From Gammaproteobacteria bacterium (GTDB lineage Bacteria; Pseudomonadota; Gammaproteobacteria; JAKEHO01), in the NCBI GenBank assembly GCA_022614965.1, contig JAKEHO010000052.1:1-44132 (forward strand): a DNA stretch of 44,132 nucleotides. The letters are read 5' to 3'. Each line of letters starts with the position of its first letter. The first letter of the stretch is position 1. This document shows positions 34,700-42,097 of this stretch, in pieces. Below the pieces are notes generated by a model. It was not told the origin of the DNA. It saw only the letters and a program-made list of their open reading frames with translations, and made no database searches. The translations under genes and the position numbers were made by a program.

Positions 34700-36208
34700 A
34701 TGGGTGTCGCAGCAGCAGAAATTCGGCTCGATCAAAGGGTTACAAGCTTTGTAAAAGAACGGCGCAAGCTCTTGATTGGCGGGCAATGGGTCGATGCCGC
34801 CTCGGGCAAGACATTTCCCGTCTACAACCCCGCCACCGGGGACGTGATTGCGCATGTGGCGGAGGGGGACAAGCAAGACATCGACCGTGCCGTCAAGGCG
34901 GCCCGCCGGGCGTTTGAGAGCGGGGCCTGGCCCAGGTTGACCCCGTCAGAGCGCGGCCGCCTGGTCTGGAAGCTCGGTGATCTCATCCTGGAGCACTTAG
35001 AAGAGTTAGCGGAACTGGAGTCGCTCGACAACGGGAAGCCCATAAACGTCGCGCGCGCAGCGGACGTGCCGCTGGCGGCGGATCTCTTCCATTACATGGC
35101 CGGATGGGCCACCAAGATCGAGGGAAATACGATCCCCATCTCCGTCCCCTATGCGCCAGGGGCGCAGTTTCATGCGTACACGTTGCGCGAGCCTGTGGGT
35201 GTTGTCGGTCAGATCATCCCGTGGAATTTCCCGTTATTGATGGCGGCATGGAAACTCGGGCCTGCACTCGCCGCGGGTTGCACCGTGGTCTTGAAACTTG
35301 CTGAGGAGACGCCACTATCCGGACTGCGGCTTGGCGAGCTGATCCAGGAAGCGGGATTTCCTGATGGGGTGGTGAATATCATCACCGGTTTTGGCGAGAC
35401 CGCCGGTGCGGCACTGGCGGCGCATCCCGGAGTCGACAAGGTGGCCTTCACCGGCTCAACCGAGGTGGGCAAGCTTATTGTCCAGGCCGCGGCGCGTGAT
35501 CTGAAGAAGGTATCTCTGGAGCTCGGCGGCAAATCCCCCAACGTCGTCCTAAGGGATGCCGATCTGGACCTCGCTGTAGCGGGTACGGCGGGTGCCATCT
35601 TTTTCAATCACGGTCAGTGCTGTTGCGCTGGCTCCCGCTTGTACGTGCAACAGCAACTCTTTGACAAGGTCGTCGAGGGTGTCGCTAATGAGGCGAGGAA
35701 GATCAAGGTTGGTCCGGGGCTCGATCCCGAAACGCAAATGGGCCCGATGGTCTCCGAGATCCAGTTCAAGCGGGTGTGCGGTTATCTCGAGTCGGGAATC
35801 AACGAAGGCGCGAAAGCCGTTGTGGGCGGCAAGAAGTTGAGTGGCAAGGGTTATTTCGTTGAACCGACCGTGCTGGTGGACACCAGGCCCGATATGAAGG
35901 TCATTCAGGAGGAGATCTTCGGTCCGGTGGTTGCCGCCATTCCATTCAAGGAATTCGATGATGATCTGGTCAAGGCGGCCAACGATACCGTCTACGGCCT
36001 GGCTGCCGGGGTCTGGACCAAGGATATCGGCAAGGCCCATGCGCTCGCATCCAAACTGAAGTCGGGCACGGTCTGGATCAACTGCTTTAACATCTTCGAT
36101 GCGGCGTTGCCCTTTGGCGGCTACAAGCAGTCTGGCTGGGGACGTGAGATGGGGCATGATGCGTTGGATCTCTACACCCAGAAGAAGGCTGTCTGCGCGG
36201 CCCTGTGA
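34700..36208 (+). CDS. NAD-dependent aldehyde dehydrogenase (ALDH2-like)
   Basis: A 502-aa cytoplasmic enzyme oxidising an aldehyde to the acid with NAD. It has the oxyanion Asn in QIIPWNFPLLMA, the Rossmann-site GFGETAGAAL and VAFTGSTEVGK, general base E274 in LELGGKSPNVV, and catalytic C308 in FFNHGQCCCAGSR, the Cys-Cys-Cys arrangement of human ALDH2 (302 and 268, the same spacing of 34). EEIFGPVV and the FGGYKQSGWGREMG tail complete the signature. It has a strong ribosome binding site (AGGAGG). In PQQ alcohol systems such an enzyme takes the aldehyde made in the periplasm to the acid, and the context supports that role. The actual aldehyde is unknown. Confidence 0.95.
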   Translation: MGVAAAEIRLDQRVTSFVKERRKLLIGGQWVDAASGKTFPVYNPATGDVIAHVAEGDKQDIDRAVKAARRAFESGAWPRLTPSERGRLVWKLGDLILEHLEELAELESLDNGKPINVARAADVPLAADLFHYMAGWATKIEGNTIPISVPYAPGAQFHAYTLREPVGVVGQIIPWNFPLLMAAWKLGPALAAGCTVVLKLAEETPLSGLRLGELIQEAGFPDGVVNIITGFGETAGAALAAHPGVDKVAFTGSTEVGKLIVQAAARDLKKVSLELGGKSPNVVLRDADLDLAVAGTAGAIFFNHGQCCCAGSRLYVQQQLFDKVVEGVANEARKIKVGPGLDPETQMGPMVSEIQFKRVCGYLESGINEGAKAVVGGKKLSGKGYFVEPTVLVDTRPDMKVIQEEIFGPVVAAIPFKEFDDDLVKAANDTVYGLAAGVWTKDIGKAHALASKLKSGTVWINCFNIFDAALPFGGYKQSGWGREMGHDALDLYTQKKAVCAAL

Positions 36209-36271
36209 AGGCATAGCGCACGCAATCCAAACTGGCGCCGCCCCGCGCGCACGGGGTGTCGCCCTGACTCC

Positions 36272-36306
36272 AATCGCGGGCAGCGCCCTGCTGCCCGCGA
36301 TTTTTT
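36272..36306 (+). terminator. Rho-independent terminator after the aldehyde dehydrogenase
   Basis: AATCGCGGGCAG (36272-36283), a 7-nt loop, CTGCCCGCGATT (36291-36302), with the stem continuing into a run of six T (36301-36306). It is a strong intrinsic terminator, 64 bp after the stop. Confidence 0.85.
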
Positions 36307-36389
36307 GTCTCTCTTACAGGGTGCGGCCCCGCTAGTGGCCAATTCGCAATTTGTCATGGTGCCCTCATGTTGTCCGATCGCCTCCTGAT

Positions 36390-36987
36390 ATGAACCGCGC
36401 TGAACGGCGGCGCCAGCAAAGGCTCCCGCGCAAAGGCAAGAAATCCGGGGCCCTCGAAAACATGCAGGCGGCCTTTGTCACGGCTATAGAGCTCCATCAG
36501 GCCGGGCGGCATGCGGAAGCCGAGCAGATCGACCAACAGAACCTGCGTGCTGCGCCCCGCCGTGAGGTGGTTGCCGCAAGGGAATTGATTGCGGGAAGAG
36601 GCTATCAGGGGAGCTGGATGGGATCCGCCAGTGTCGCCACGACATCCTGGCGCTCCCGGATAATACGCCGCTTAAGTCGGTCGCGGGGGCGGGCGGGGAC
36701 TTTGGACGACATCCGAATGCCGGGACTTTTTGTTTCATGTCGATGAACATCGCTTCACGCTTTCCCAGATTCGGTCGATGCTCGATGAACTCGGCTTGGA
36801 AATTCTCGGTTTTGAGTGTCATCATGCTTCGGATAAGGCCAATTACCTGGCCGAATATCCGCAGCATATCGCCGCCACTTGGCTTTCGAACAGGCAAATC
36901 TATGAGAAGGCGCACCCATCCACCTTGGCGAGCACCTATCGATTTTGGGTGAAAAGACACGGATCCGCCGGCGCCTTCCGTGTGTGA
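36390..36987 (+). pseudogene. Remnant of a TPR-methyltransferase gene
   Basis: Three pieces in three frames form one collapsed gene. The N-terminus (MNRAERRRQQRLPRKGKK, then the first TPR helix with AIELHQAGRHAEAEQI) runs from ATG 36390 to about 36620. A second frame gives IRQCRHDILALPDN (36623 on). A third, starting about 36706, gives TTSECRDFLFHVDEHRF then SQIRSMLDELGLEILGFE and the terminal QIYEKAHPSTLASTYRFW. The last parts are the C-terminal portion of a SAM methyltransferase of the TPR-methyltransferase type. At least one single-base deletion (in the TTTGG at about 36701-36705) and a large internal loss (several TPRs and most of the methyltransferase domain) are evident. The N-terminus resembles those of the neighbouring TPR-sulfotransferases. 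Confidence 0.75.
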
Positions 36988-37370
36988 TGTCTTTTAGGCC
37001 AAGCGTTTATCCTAAACCGCGCGGTTGGGCTTTAGCGACCCTCCGCCTTGGGGCAACGGCGAGCTTGTGATTTTAGGGGGCCTCCAATGGCCTGCCCTGG
37101 CGGAGGCGGGGTGTTGCGTTAGCGGGGGATGTTGCAAAAAACCAACAGATTGAGCCCTGTTGCTTTTATGAAAAAAAGTTTGCAAGCAGCGAGCCCCTGT
37201 AGTATTTTCCCTTGGTCTTTAAGTAAAAAGACAGCGGTGATCATCGGGCCTCGTCGGCCTTGTGAGACTCACCAACAAACTAAAGGGGAGGCGCGCAGGG
37301 CGGGGGGCCAATTAACCTCTGATAATGATCTGAAATCTGAAAGGGTTAACTGGTTAACTAGGAGGGAATG
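36988..37370. promoter_or_regulatory. Intergenic region upstream of the porin gene
   Basis: About 380 bp with no credible gene. It includes an 8-bp inverted repeat (CCTCCGCC near 37038 and GGCGGAGG near 37103), an AT-rich patch (37130-37240), and a tandem GGTTAACT repeat (37344-37359) just before the ribosome binding site AGGAGG (37360-37365). Confidence 0.4.
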
Positions 37371-38783
37371 ATGGAAACGAAATTCACCAAGTCCAAACTC
37401 GCAGCCGCGATCGGCTCTGCGACGCTGGCCATGGCGCTTAGCGGTCCCGCTAACGCGGTCGTCATCGTTGGCGGGGACAAGGGCTGGGAGATAAGCTTCG
37501 ACGGCGAAGTCAACCAATTCTATACCTACAATAGCTATGATGGTCTGCCAGCCGACTCTACGCGTGCGGTGGCAGGCGTCAACCCCAGCGGGGCGCTGAT
37601 TGGCGGCATTTTTGGCAGTTCCGGGCCCTCGGATCCTTCTCAAGGCTCGGGTAACAAAGCGGAGCTTGACGAGTCTCGGCTGCAGACGGGTTTGTTGCCA
37701 ATCTTCTACAGCTTCAACGTCAAGTCCCCGACGGTGAACGGGCTAACGGGCGGTGCGCGCATCAGCTTTGCACCGCAGACGCAAAATGCCCGTACGGAGA
37801 GCGCGTTTGGTTCCCAGATCGACTTTCGTGAAGGCTTCTTCACGGTGGACGGTAGCTGGGGCCAGATCCTGGCGGGAAGAACCCTGAGTCTCTTCCTTGG
37901 CCAGAACATCCTGACGGATCAGACGCTCTTCGGTGTCGGCGCTAACGTCCCGGCTAACGGCGGTACGACCTTGGGTCGTATCGGCTATGGGTATGTGTAT
38001 CCGCAGTTCAACTCCCAAGCCCGCTATACCTCGCCGGATATTAACGGCTTCAAGCTCAAGGTCGCCATCTTCGACCCCAGCAGGATCCGAACCGGTAATG
38101 AACTGACGACGGCAGGGTCGCCGGCTGCGCCTCTATACACTGAGACCGACACGCCCGCCTTCGAAGGTGAGGGGAGTTATGCGACGACCTTCACCAACGG
38201 CAATATCCTGGTCTGGGTCAATGGCCTGTATCAGGATGCGGAGCTACCGGGCACGCAGACGGCCGCGGTGATTGCCGGTGGCGTTGACGATAGCGCCACC
38301 ACGGCCGGGTGGAGTGTGGGCGTGAACGGCAGTTGGGCCGGGTTTCTGCTGATGGGCTCCTACTATAACGGTGAGGGACTCGGCACGACCTTCCTGCTGG
38401 ACACAGACTCCATCGACGCCAAGGGTGAGGAGCGTGACAACGATGGCTTTATTGTCCAAGGTGGCTATAACTTCTTCGGCAGGGCGAAGCTGCTTGCGAG
38501 CTACGGTCAGAGCACGGCCGATGAGACCACGAACGATAGCGCCTGTCGCACCGGCATTGGCACCTGCACCAGCTTTGCGACGCTCTCAGACCCGACTGGT
38601 GCAACGATTACGGCCCCGGGGGCACGTCTGGACAGCCAGTCCGCGTTTGTGGTCGGCCTTTATTACGACCCGAACAGCTGGCTGAAGCTGGTGGCGGAGT
38701 ACACCCAACAGGAAGATGAATGGCATGACGGCACGTCTCGGGAAGCCGATATCTTTGCCCTCGGCGGTTTCTTCTTCTGGTAA
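37371..38783 (+). CDS. Outer-membrane porin
   Basis: A 470-aa protein with a signal peptide (AAAIGSATLAMALSGPANA) and a long beta-barrel body. Many alternating strands end in aromatic residues, such as WEISFDGEVNQFYTYN, QARYTSPDINGFKLKVAIFD, NDGFIVQGGYNFF and the last strand SREADIFALGGFFFW, whose C-terminal aromatic residue is the outer-membrane insertion signal. The family is the Gram-negative general porin type. ATG 37371 is preferred because AGGAGG is five bases upstream; ATG 37368 is too close. A strong terminator follows. It likely forms a diffusion channel; substrate preference cannot be read from sequence. Confidence 0.88.
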   Translation: METKFTKSKLAAAIGSATLAMALSGPANAVVIVGGDKGWEISFDGEVNQFYTYNSYDGLPADSTRAVAGVNPSGALIGGIFGSSGPSDPSQGSGNKAELDESRLQTGLLPIFYSFNVKSPTVNGLTGGARISFAPQTQNARTESAFGSQIDFREGFFTVDGSWGQILAGRTLSLFLGQNILTDQTLFGVGANVPANGGTTLGRIGYGYVYPQFNSQARYTSPDINGFKLKVAIFDPSRIRTGNELTTAGSPAAPLYTETDTPAFEGEGSYATTFTNGNILVWVNGLYQDAELPGTQTAAVIAGGVDDSATTAGWSVGVNGSWAGFLLMGSYYNGEGLGTTFLLDTDSIDAKGEERDNDGFIVQGGYNFFGRAKLLASYGQSTADETTNDSACRTGIGTCTSFATLSDPTGATITAPGARLDSQSAFVVGLYYDPNSWLKLVAEYTQQEDEWHDGTSREADIFALGGFFFW

Positions 38784-38807
38784 GCCGAAATACTCGCTAC
38801 GGTAACG

Positions 38808-38836
38808 ATGGGGCGCATCAAGCGCCCCATTTTTTT
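38808..38836 (+). terminator. Rho-independent terminator after the porin gene
   Basis: ATGGGGCGC (38808-38816), loop ATCAA, GCGCCCCAT (38822-38830), then six T (38831-38836). It lies 25 bp after the porin stop. Confidence 0.88.
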
Positions 38837-38901
38837 AAGCGAGGCCCCGTGCCGTAGAGCTCCTCGGCACCCGCAGGGCCCTCCTTGCCGCGCCCCGCTT
38901 T

Positions 38902-38929
38902 TTGCCACATCCGCCGCTGGGGCTATAAT
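38902..38929 (+). promoter_or_regulatory. Candidate sigma-70 promoter of the SHOCT-domain gene
   Basis: TTGCCA (38902-38907), a 16-bp spacer and a perfect TATAAT (38924-38929). It is well placed to transcribe the gene starting at 39007, and follows the porin terminator. Confidence 0.6.
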
Positions 38930-39006
38930 GGCAGCATGCGCAATGTCGAACCTCTGTGGCTCACGGGCCGCGCTCAGCAATCTACCCCTGCAGGCGTGGT
39001 GAGGCG

Positions 39007-40038
39007 ATGAGTGTGCAAAGCAAGGCCTGGGCCAGGCCTGGTTCCCTCGTTGCCGCCTTTCTTGCGCTCGGAGTTGTGGGCAATGCTGAGGCCGTTGACT
39101 GGTTGCCCGATTTTGGCCTTTCCAAGGATGAGGGTAAGGCCGTCTGGGACGCGGGTGATCAGTTTGTGCGGCTGGCAAAACAGGACGCCGGGCTTGGGCC
39201 GCGCCCAGCGCTGAACAACCACCCGGTGACGCTGGAACCTCCGCAGCTCGCTGTCGCGCTCGGGAGTCTCGAGATGCGCCTCAAGCGGGGGGAGGACACG
39301 ACAATCCCGGTGTTTGTGGACTCCGAGGTCCGGGTCTTGAGCAAATACCTCGCCGTAGGGCTTGCCGAGGCGGCCCCCGATGAAGATGTCACCTTCGCCG
39401 TCATTGGCATGCACCGGGGCGAGGGATTAGGGCTTTTCGGCCGGGATCTCTTCGGCAAGTCGCAGAAGGTGACCACCGGACGGGTTTTCTACCAGGAGGC
39501 CAAGCTCAACGTCATCTTCGGGGTGATCCATGGTGAGGTCAGGCAGCCGAAGGACGAGCAGGCCAAACAGGCCGTCGCGGGCGCGAACGCGGATCTCGAT
39601 AGGCGGCTTCACGCGTTTATCCCAGGCTCGCGGGCCTCCGAACAGAGCCACTCCTGGCAACTCGTCCTGGCGGACGGCGAAGCATTGCGTTCGACGGGTG
39701 ATGTCAGCCGCGGTGACTGGCTGGTGCTGGATCTACCCGTCGTTGTAGCGGCGGTAGAGCGCAAGGCAAAAGAGGCGGCAGAGCCGCAGGGCACAGCACA
39801 AGAGGCGGCCTACTTGCGTCAGGAGGCCGAGCGCTTGGGTGCCGAGCGGCGCCAGATGCGAGAAGAGATGGCGCGAATGCGCAAGCAGATGCAGGAGATC
39901 CAGGCCTCTGGTGCCAGCGATGCCTCAGGTGAGAGCCTTGAAGAGCGTCTGGCCATCCTGGATGATTTGAAAAAGAAGAAGCTGATTAGCGAAGAAGAAT
40001 ACGAGGCCAAGCGCCAGGAGATCCTGAACGACATCTGA
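39007..40038 (+). CDS. Exported protein with C-terminal SHOCT domain
   Basis: A 343-aa protein with a signal peptide (ARPGSLVAAFLALGVVGNAEA), a mid domain that I do not recognise, a coiled coil rich in Arg, Glu and Met at about residues 275-305 (RRQMREEMARMRKQMQ) and a C-terminal SHOCT motif (LEERLAILDDLKKKKLISEE, ending YEAKRQEIL). SHOCT is a short helical module thought to mediate oligomerisation. ATG 39007 places the signal peptide at the start; the longer frame from 38956 adds an unlikely leader. It has its own promoter candidate. No function is known. Confidence 0.75.
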   Translation: MSVQSKAWARPGSLVAAFLALGVVGNAEAVDWLPDFGLSKDEGKAVWDAGDQFVRLAKQDAGLGPRPALNNHPVTLEPPQLAVALGSLEMRLKRGEDTTIPVFVDSEVRVLSKYLAVGLAEAAPDEDVTFAVIGMHRGEGLGLFGRDLFGKSQKVTTGRVFYQEAKLNVIFGVIHGEVRQPKDEQAKQAVAGANADLDRRLHAFIPGSRASEQSHSWQLVLADGEALRSTGDVSRGDWLVLDLPVVVAAVERKAKEAAEPQGTAQEAAYLRQEAERLGAERRQMREEMARMRKQMQEIQASGASDASGESLEERLAILDDLKKKKLISEEEYEAKRQEILNDI

Positions 40039-40093
40039 ACCGTATTCCCGGGCGCCTCGCCCTTGCCCGCCTCTGCATCAATAGAGCCTATCC

Positions 40094-42031
40094 ATGCCCC
40101 ATAAAGCAGGCGTTTTTCGGCGTAGGCAGAAAGCGCCACATCACCGGCAGGCGCTGCGACAGGGTCCGACGCTTCCACAGTTGCTGGCTGATGCGCTGGC
40201 GTTCCAACAAGCAGGAGAGCTCCAACAGGCGGAGTTGCTCTATCGTCGTATCCTGGCGTCCTACCCGGATCAGCCGGTTGCCCTGCACGGCCTCGGGGCG
40301 ATTGCTTTTCAGGCTGGCCACTACGCCGATGCGCGCACGCACTTCTCCAAAGCGGCCGAGGCCGACCCGCAAGATCCCGAACTTCATAACGATTTGGGCT
40401 CTGTGTTGATGGAATCGGGAGCGCTGGATGCAGCGGAGCGCTGTTACCGCACCGCATTAGCCCTCAATCCCGCCTATGCTGAGGTGCATTACAATCTGGG
40501 GACCTTGCTGTGTAAACAGGAGAAGCTAGAGGCGGCCATCGAGAGCTTTCGGGAGGCCGTTCGCCACAAGCCCGACTATGCAGGGGCGTATTTCAATCTG
40601 GGCTTTGCGCTGCAGGAAGCTGAAAGGCTGCAAGAAGCCGCCGGTGCCTATGCGAAAGCAACCCAACTGCTGCCCTATTGGGCTGAGGCTCACAAAGCGC
40701 TCGGCGATGTGTTGCACGCGTTGGATAAGGGTGCAGCGGCAGCCTCCGCTTACCGCAGCGCCATCCGGTTAAACCCGCGCTTTGCGGCGGCACATTTCAA
40801 GCTAGGGAAGGTGCTGCACGAAGACGGGTGCCTGAATGAGGCGATGGCCTCCTACCGTGAGGCGCTCCGCGATGATCCGCAGATGGTGCTAGCGCACCTC
40901 AACCTGGGGACTGCGCTCCAGGAACTTGGGCGGTTGGAAGACGCAGCAGCTTGCTACAGAGCAGCAAACCGCTGTAAGCCCACCGCGGAGGGCTATTACA
41001 GTCTGGCAAATGCGCGACGTTTCAGCCGCGATGATGAGGCGGAAATTGCGGCGATGGAGCTACTCAGTACGCGTGATGACCTCGTGGACGACTCGCGAAT
41101 CCATATCCAATTTGCCTTGGGGAAGGTCTACGATGATTGTGCTCTGTACGAGGCGGCCTTTGCACACTATGAGCGCGGGAATCAACTGAAGCGCAACTCC
41201 CTCGATTTTGATCAAGCCGAGCACACCGACAGGATCTCACGATTGATTGCGACCTTCACGGCGGACTTTTTCAAGGAACGCTCGGCGCTCGGTAATGAAT
41301 CAGAGTTGCCTGTCTTTATCATCGGCATGCCTCGCACCTGCAAGACCCTGGTCGAGGCGATCGTCTCCAGCCACCCGGCCGTATATGGGGGAGGTCAGCT
41401 GCCCTACATCCATCGGATTGTCCAAGAAATGCCGCGTCTATTGCATACATCGGTAGCCTATCCGGAATCTATATCGAAAATCGACGGTGGGTCTGCACGC
41501 GCCATCACTGAAGGGTACATCAAAGGGTTGCGTGATGTCTCAGAGATTGCACTGCGAGTCACGGATACACTGCCCTTCAATTATGAGCATCTCGGGCTCA
41601 TTGCCTTGTTGTTTCCCAAGGCGCGCATCATCCATTGTCGAAGGGATCCGGTCGATGTGTGTCTTTCTATCTATTTCCAGCACTTCACGGCTCAGCATCC
41701 CTTTGCATATGATTTGCGGGACATCGCCCATTATTACCACGAGTACCAGCGCCTGATGGCGCACTGGCGGGCGCTTTGGCCGGGCCGGATGCTTGAGGTG
41801 GATTATGAAACATTGGTATCCAATCAGGCGGAAATGAGTCGCCGATTGATCGATTATTGCGGATTGGAATGGGATGATCGTTGTCTCGCCTTCCATAAAA
41901 GCGCGCCGGCCGTGCACTCGGCAAGCAGCTGGCAGGTGCGTCAGCCGATTTACAACACAGAAATCAAGCGCTGGAAGCACTACGAGAAGCACCTGGGTGT
42001 TTTGATCGATGCACTCAACGCTTGGAAATAA
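40094..42031 (+). CDS. TPR-repeat sulfotransferase family protein (degenerate cofactor loop)
   Basis: A 645-aa protein with about ten TPRs (residues 30-300; for example LHNDLGSVLMESGALDAAER and AHFKLGKVLHEDGCLNEAM) joined to a C-terminal sulfotransferase domain (about 400-640). Such proteins move a sulfate from PAPS to a peptide, glycan or lipid. The 5'-phosphosulfate loop, normally PRSGTTL, reads PRTCKTL (413-419). The Gly is lost and a Lys is inserted in its place line, so cofactor binding may be altered or gone. The 3'-phosphate region (ARIIHCRRDPVDVCLSIYFQ) is intact. The last 67 bp are identical to the end of the next gene. It is 55 bp from the SHOCT gene and 66 bp from its paralogue. 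Confidence 0.85.
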   Translation: MPHKAGVFRRRQKAPHHRQALRQGPTLPQLLADALAFQQAGELQQAELLYRRILASYPDQPVALHGLGAIAFQAGHYADARTHFSKAAEADPQDPELHNDLGSVLMESGALDAAERCYRTALALNPAYAEVHYNLGTLLCKQEKLEAAIESFREAVRHKPDYAGAYFNLGFALQEAERLQEAAGAYAKATQLLPYWAEAHKALGDVLHALDKGAAAASAYRSAIRLNPRFAAAHFKLGKVLHEDGCLNEAMASYREALRDDPQMVLAHLNLGTALQELGRLEDAAACYRAANRCKPTAEGYYSLANARRFSRDDEAEIAAMELLSTRDDLVDDSRIHIQFALGKVYDDCALYEAAFAHYERGNQLKRNSLDFDQAEHTDRISRLIATFTADFFKERSALGNESELPVFIIGMPRTCKTLVEAIVSSHPAVYGGGQLPYIHRIVQEMPRLLHTSVAYPESISKIDGGSARAITEGYIKGLRDVSEIALRVTDTLPFNYEHLGLIALLFPKARIIHCRRDPVDVCLSIYFQHFTAQHPFAYDLRDIAHYYHEYQRLMAHWRALWPGRMLEVDYETLVSNQAEMSRRLIDYCGLEWDDRCLAFHKSAPAVHSASSWQVRQPIYNTEIKRWKHYEKHLGVLIDALNAWK

Positions 42032-42032
42032 C
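41966..42032 (+). repeat. 67-bp direct repeat, copy 1
   Basis: It covers the last 21 codons, stop and one base of the first TPR-sulfotransferase and is identical to 44066-44132, though the rest of the two genes is diverged. Confidence 0.9.
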
Positions 42033-42097
42033 TCGGTACGCTGCCCCCGTGGTCTTTGTTTGATCTTGCATTGCATTCTCACAGGGGTTGTTGGTCG

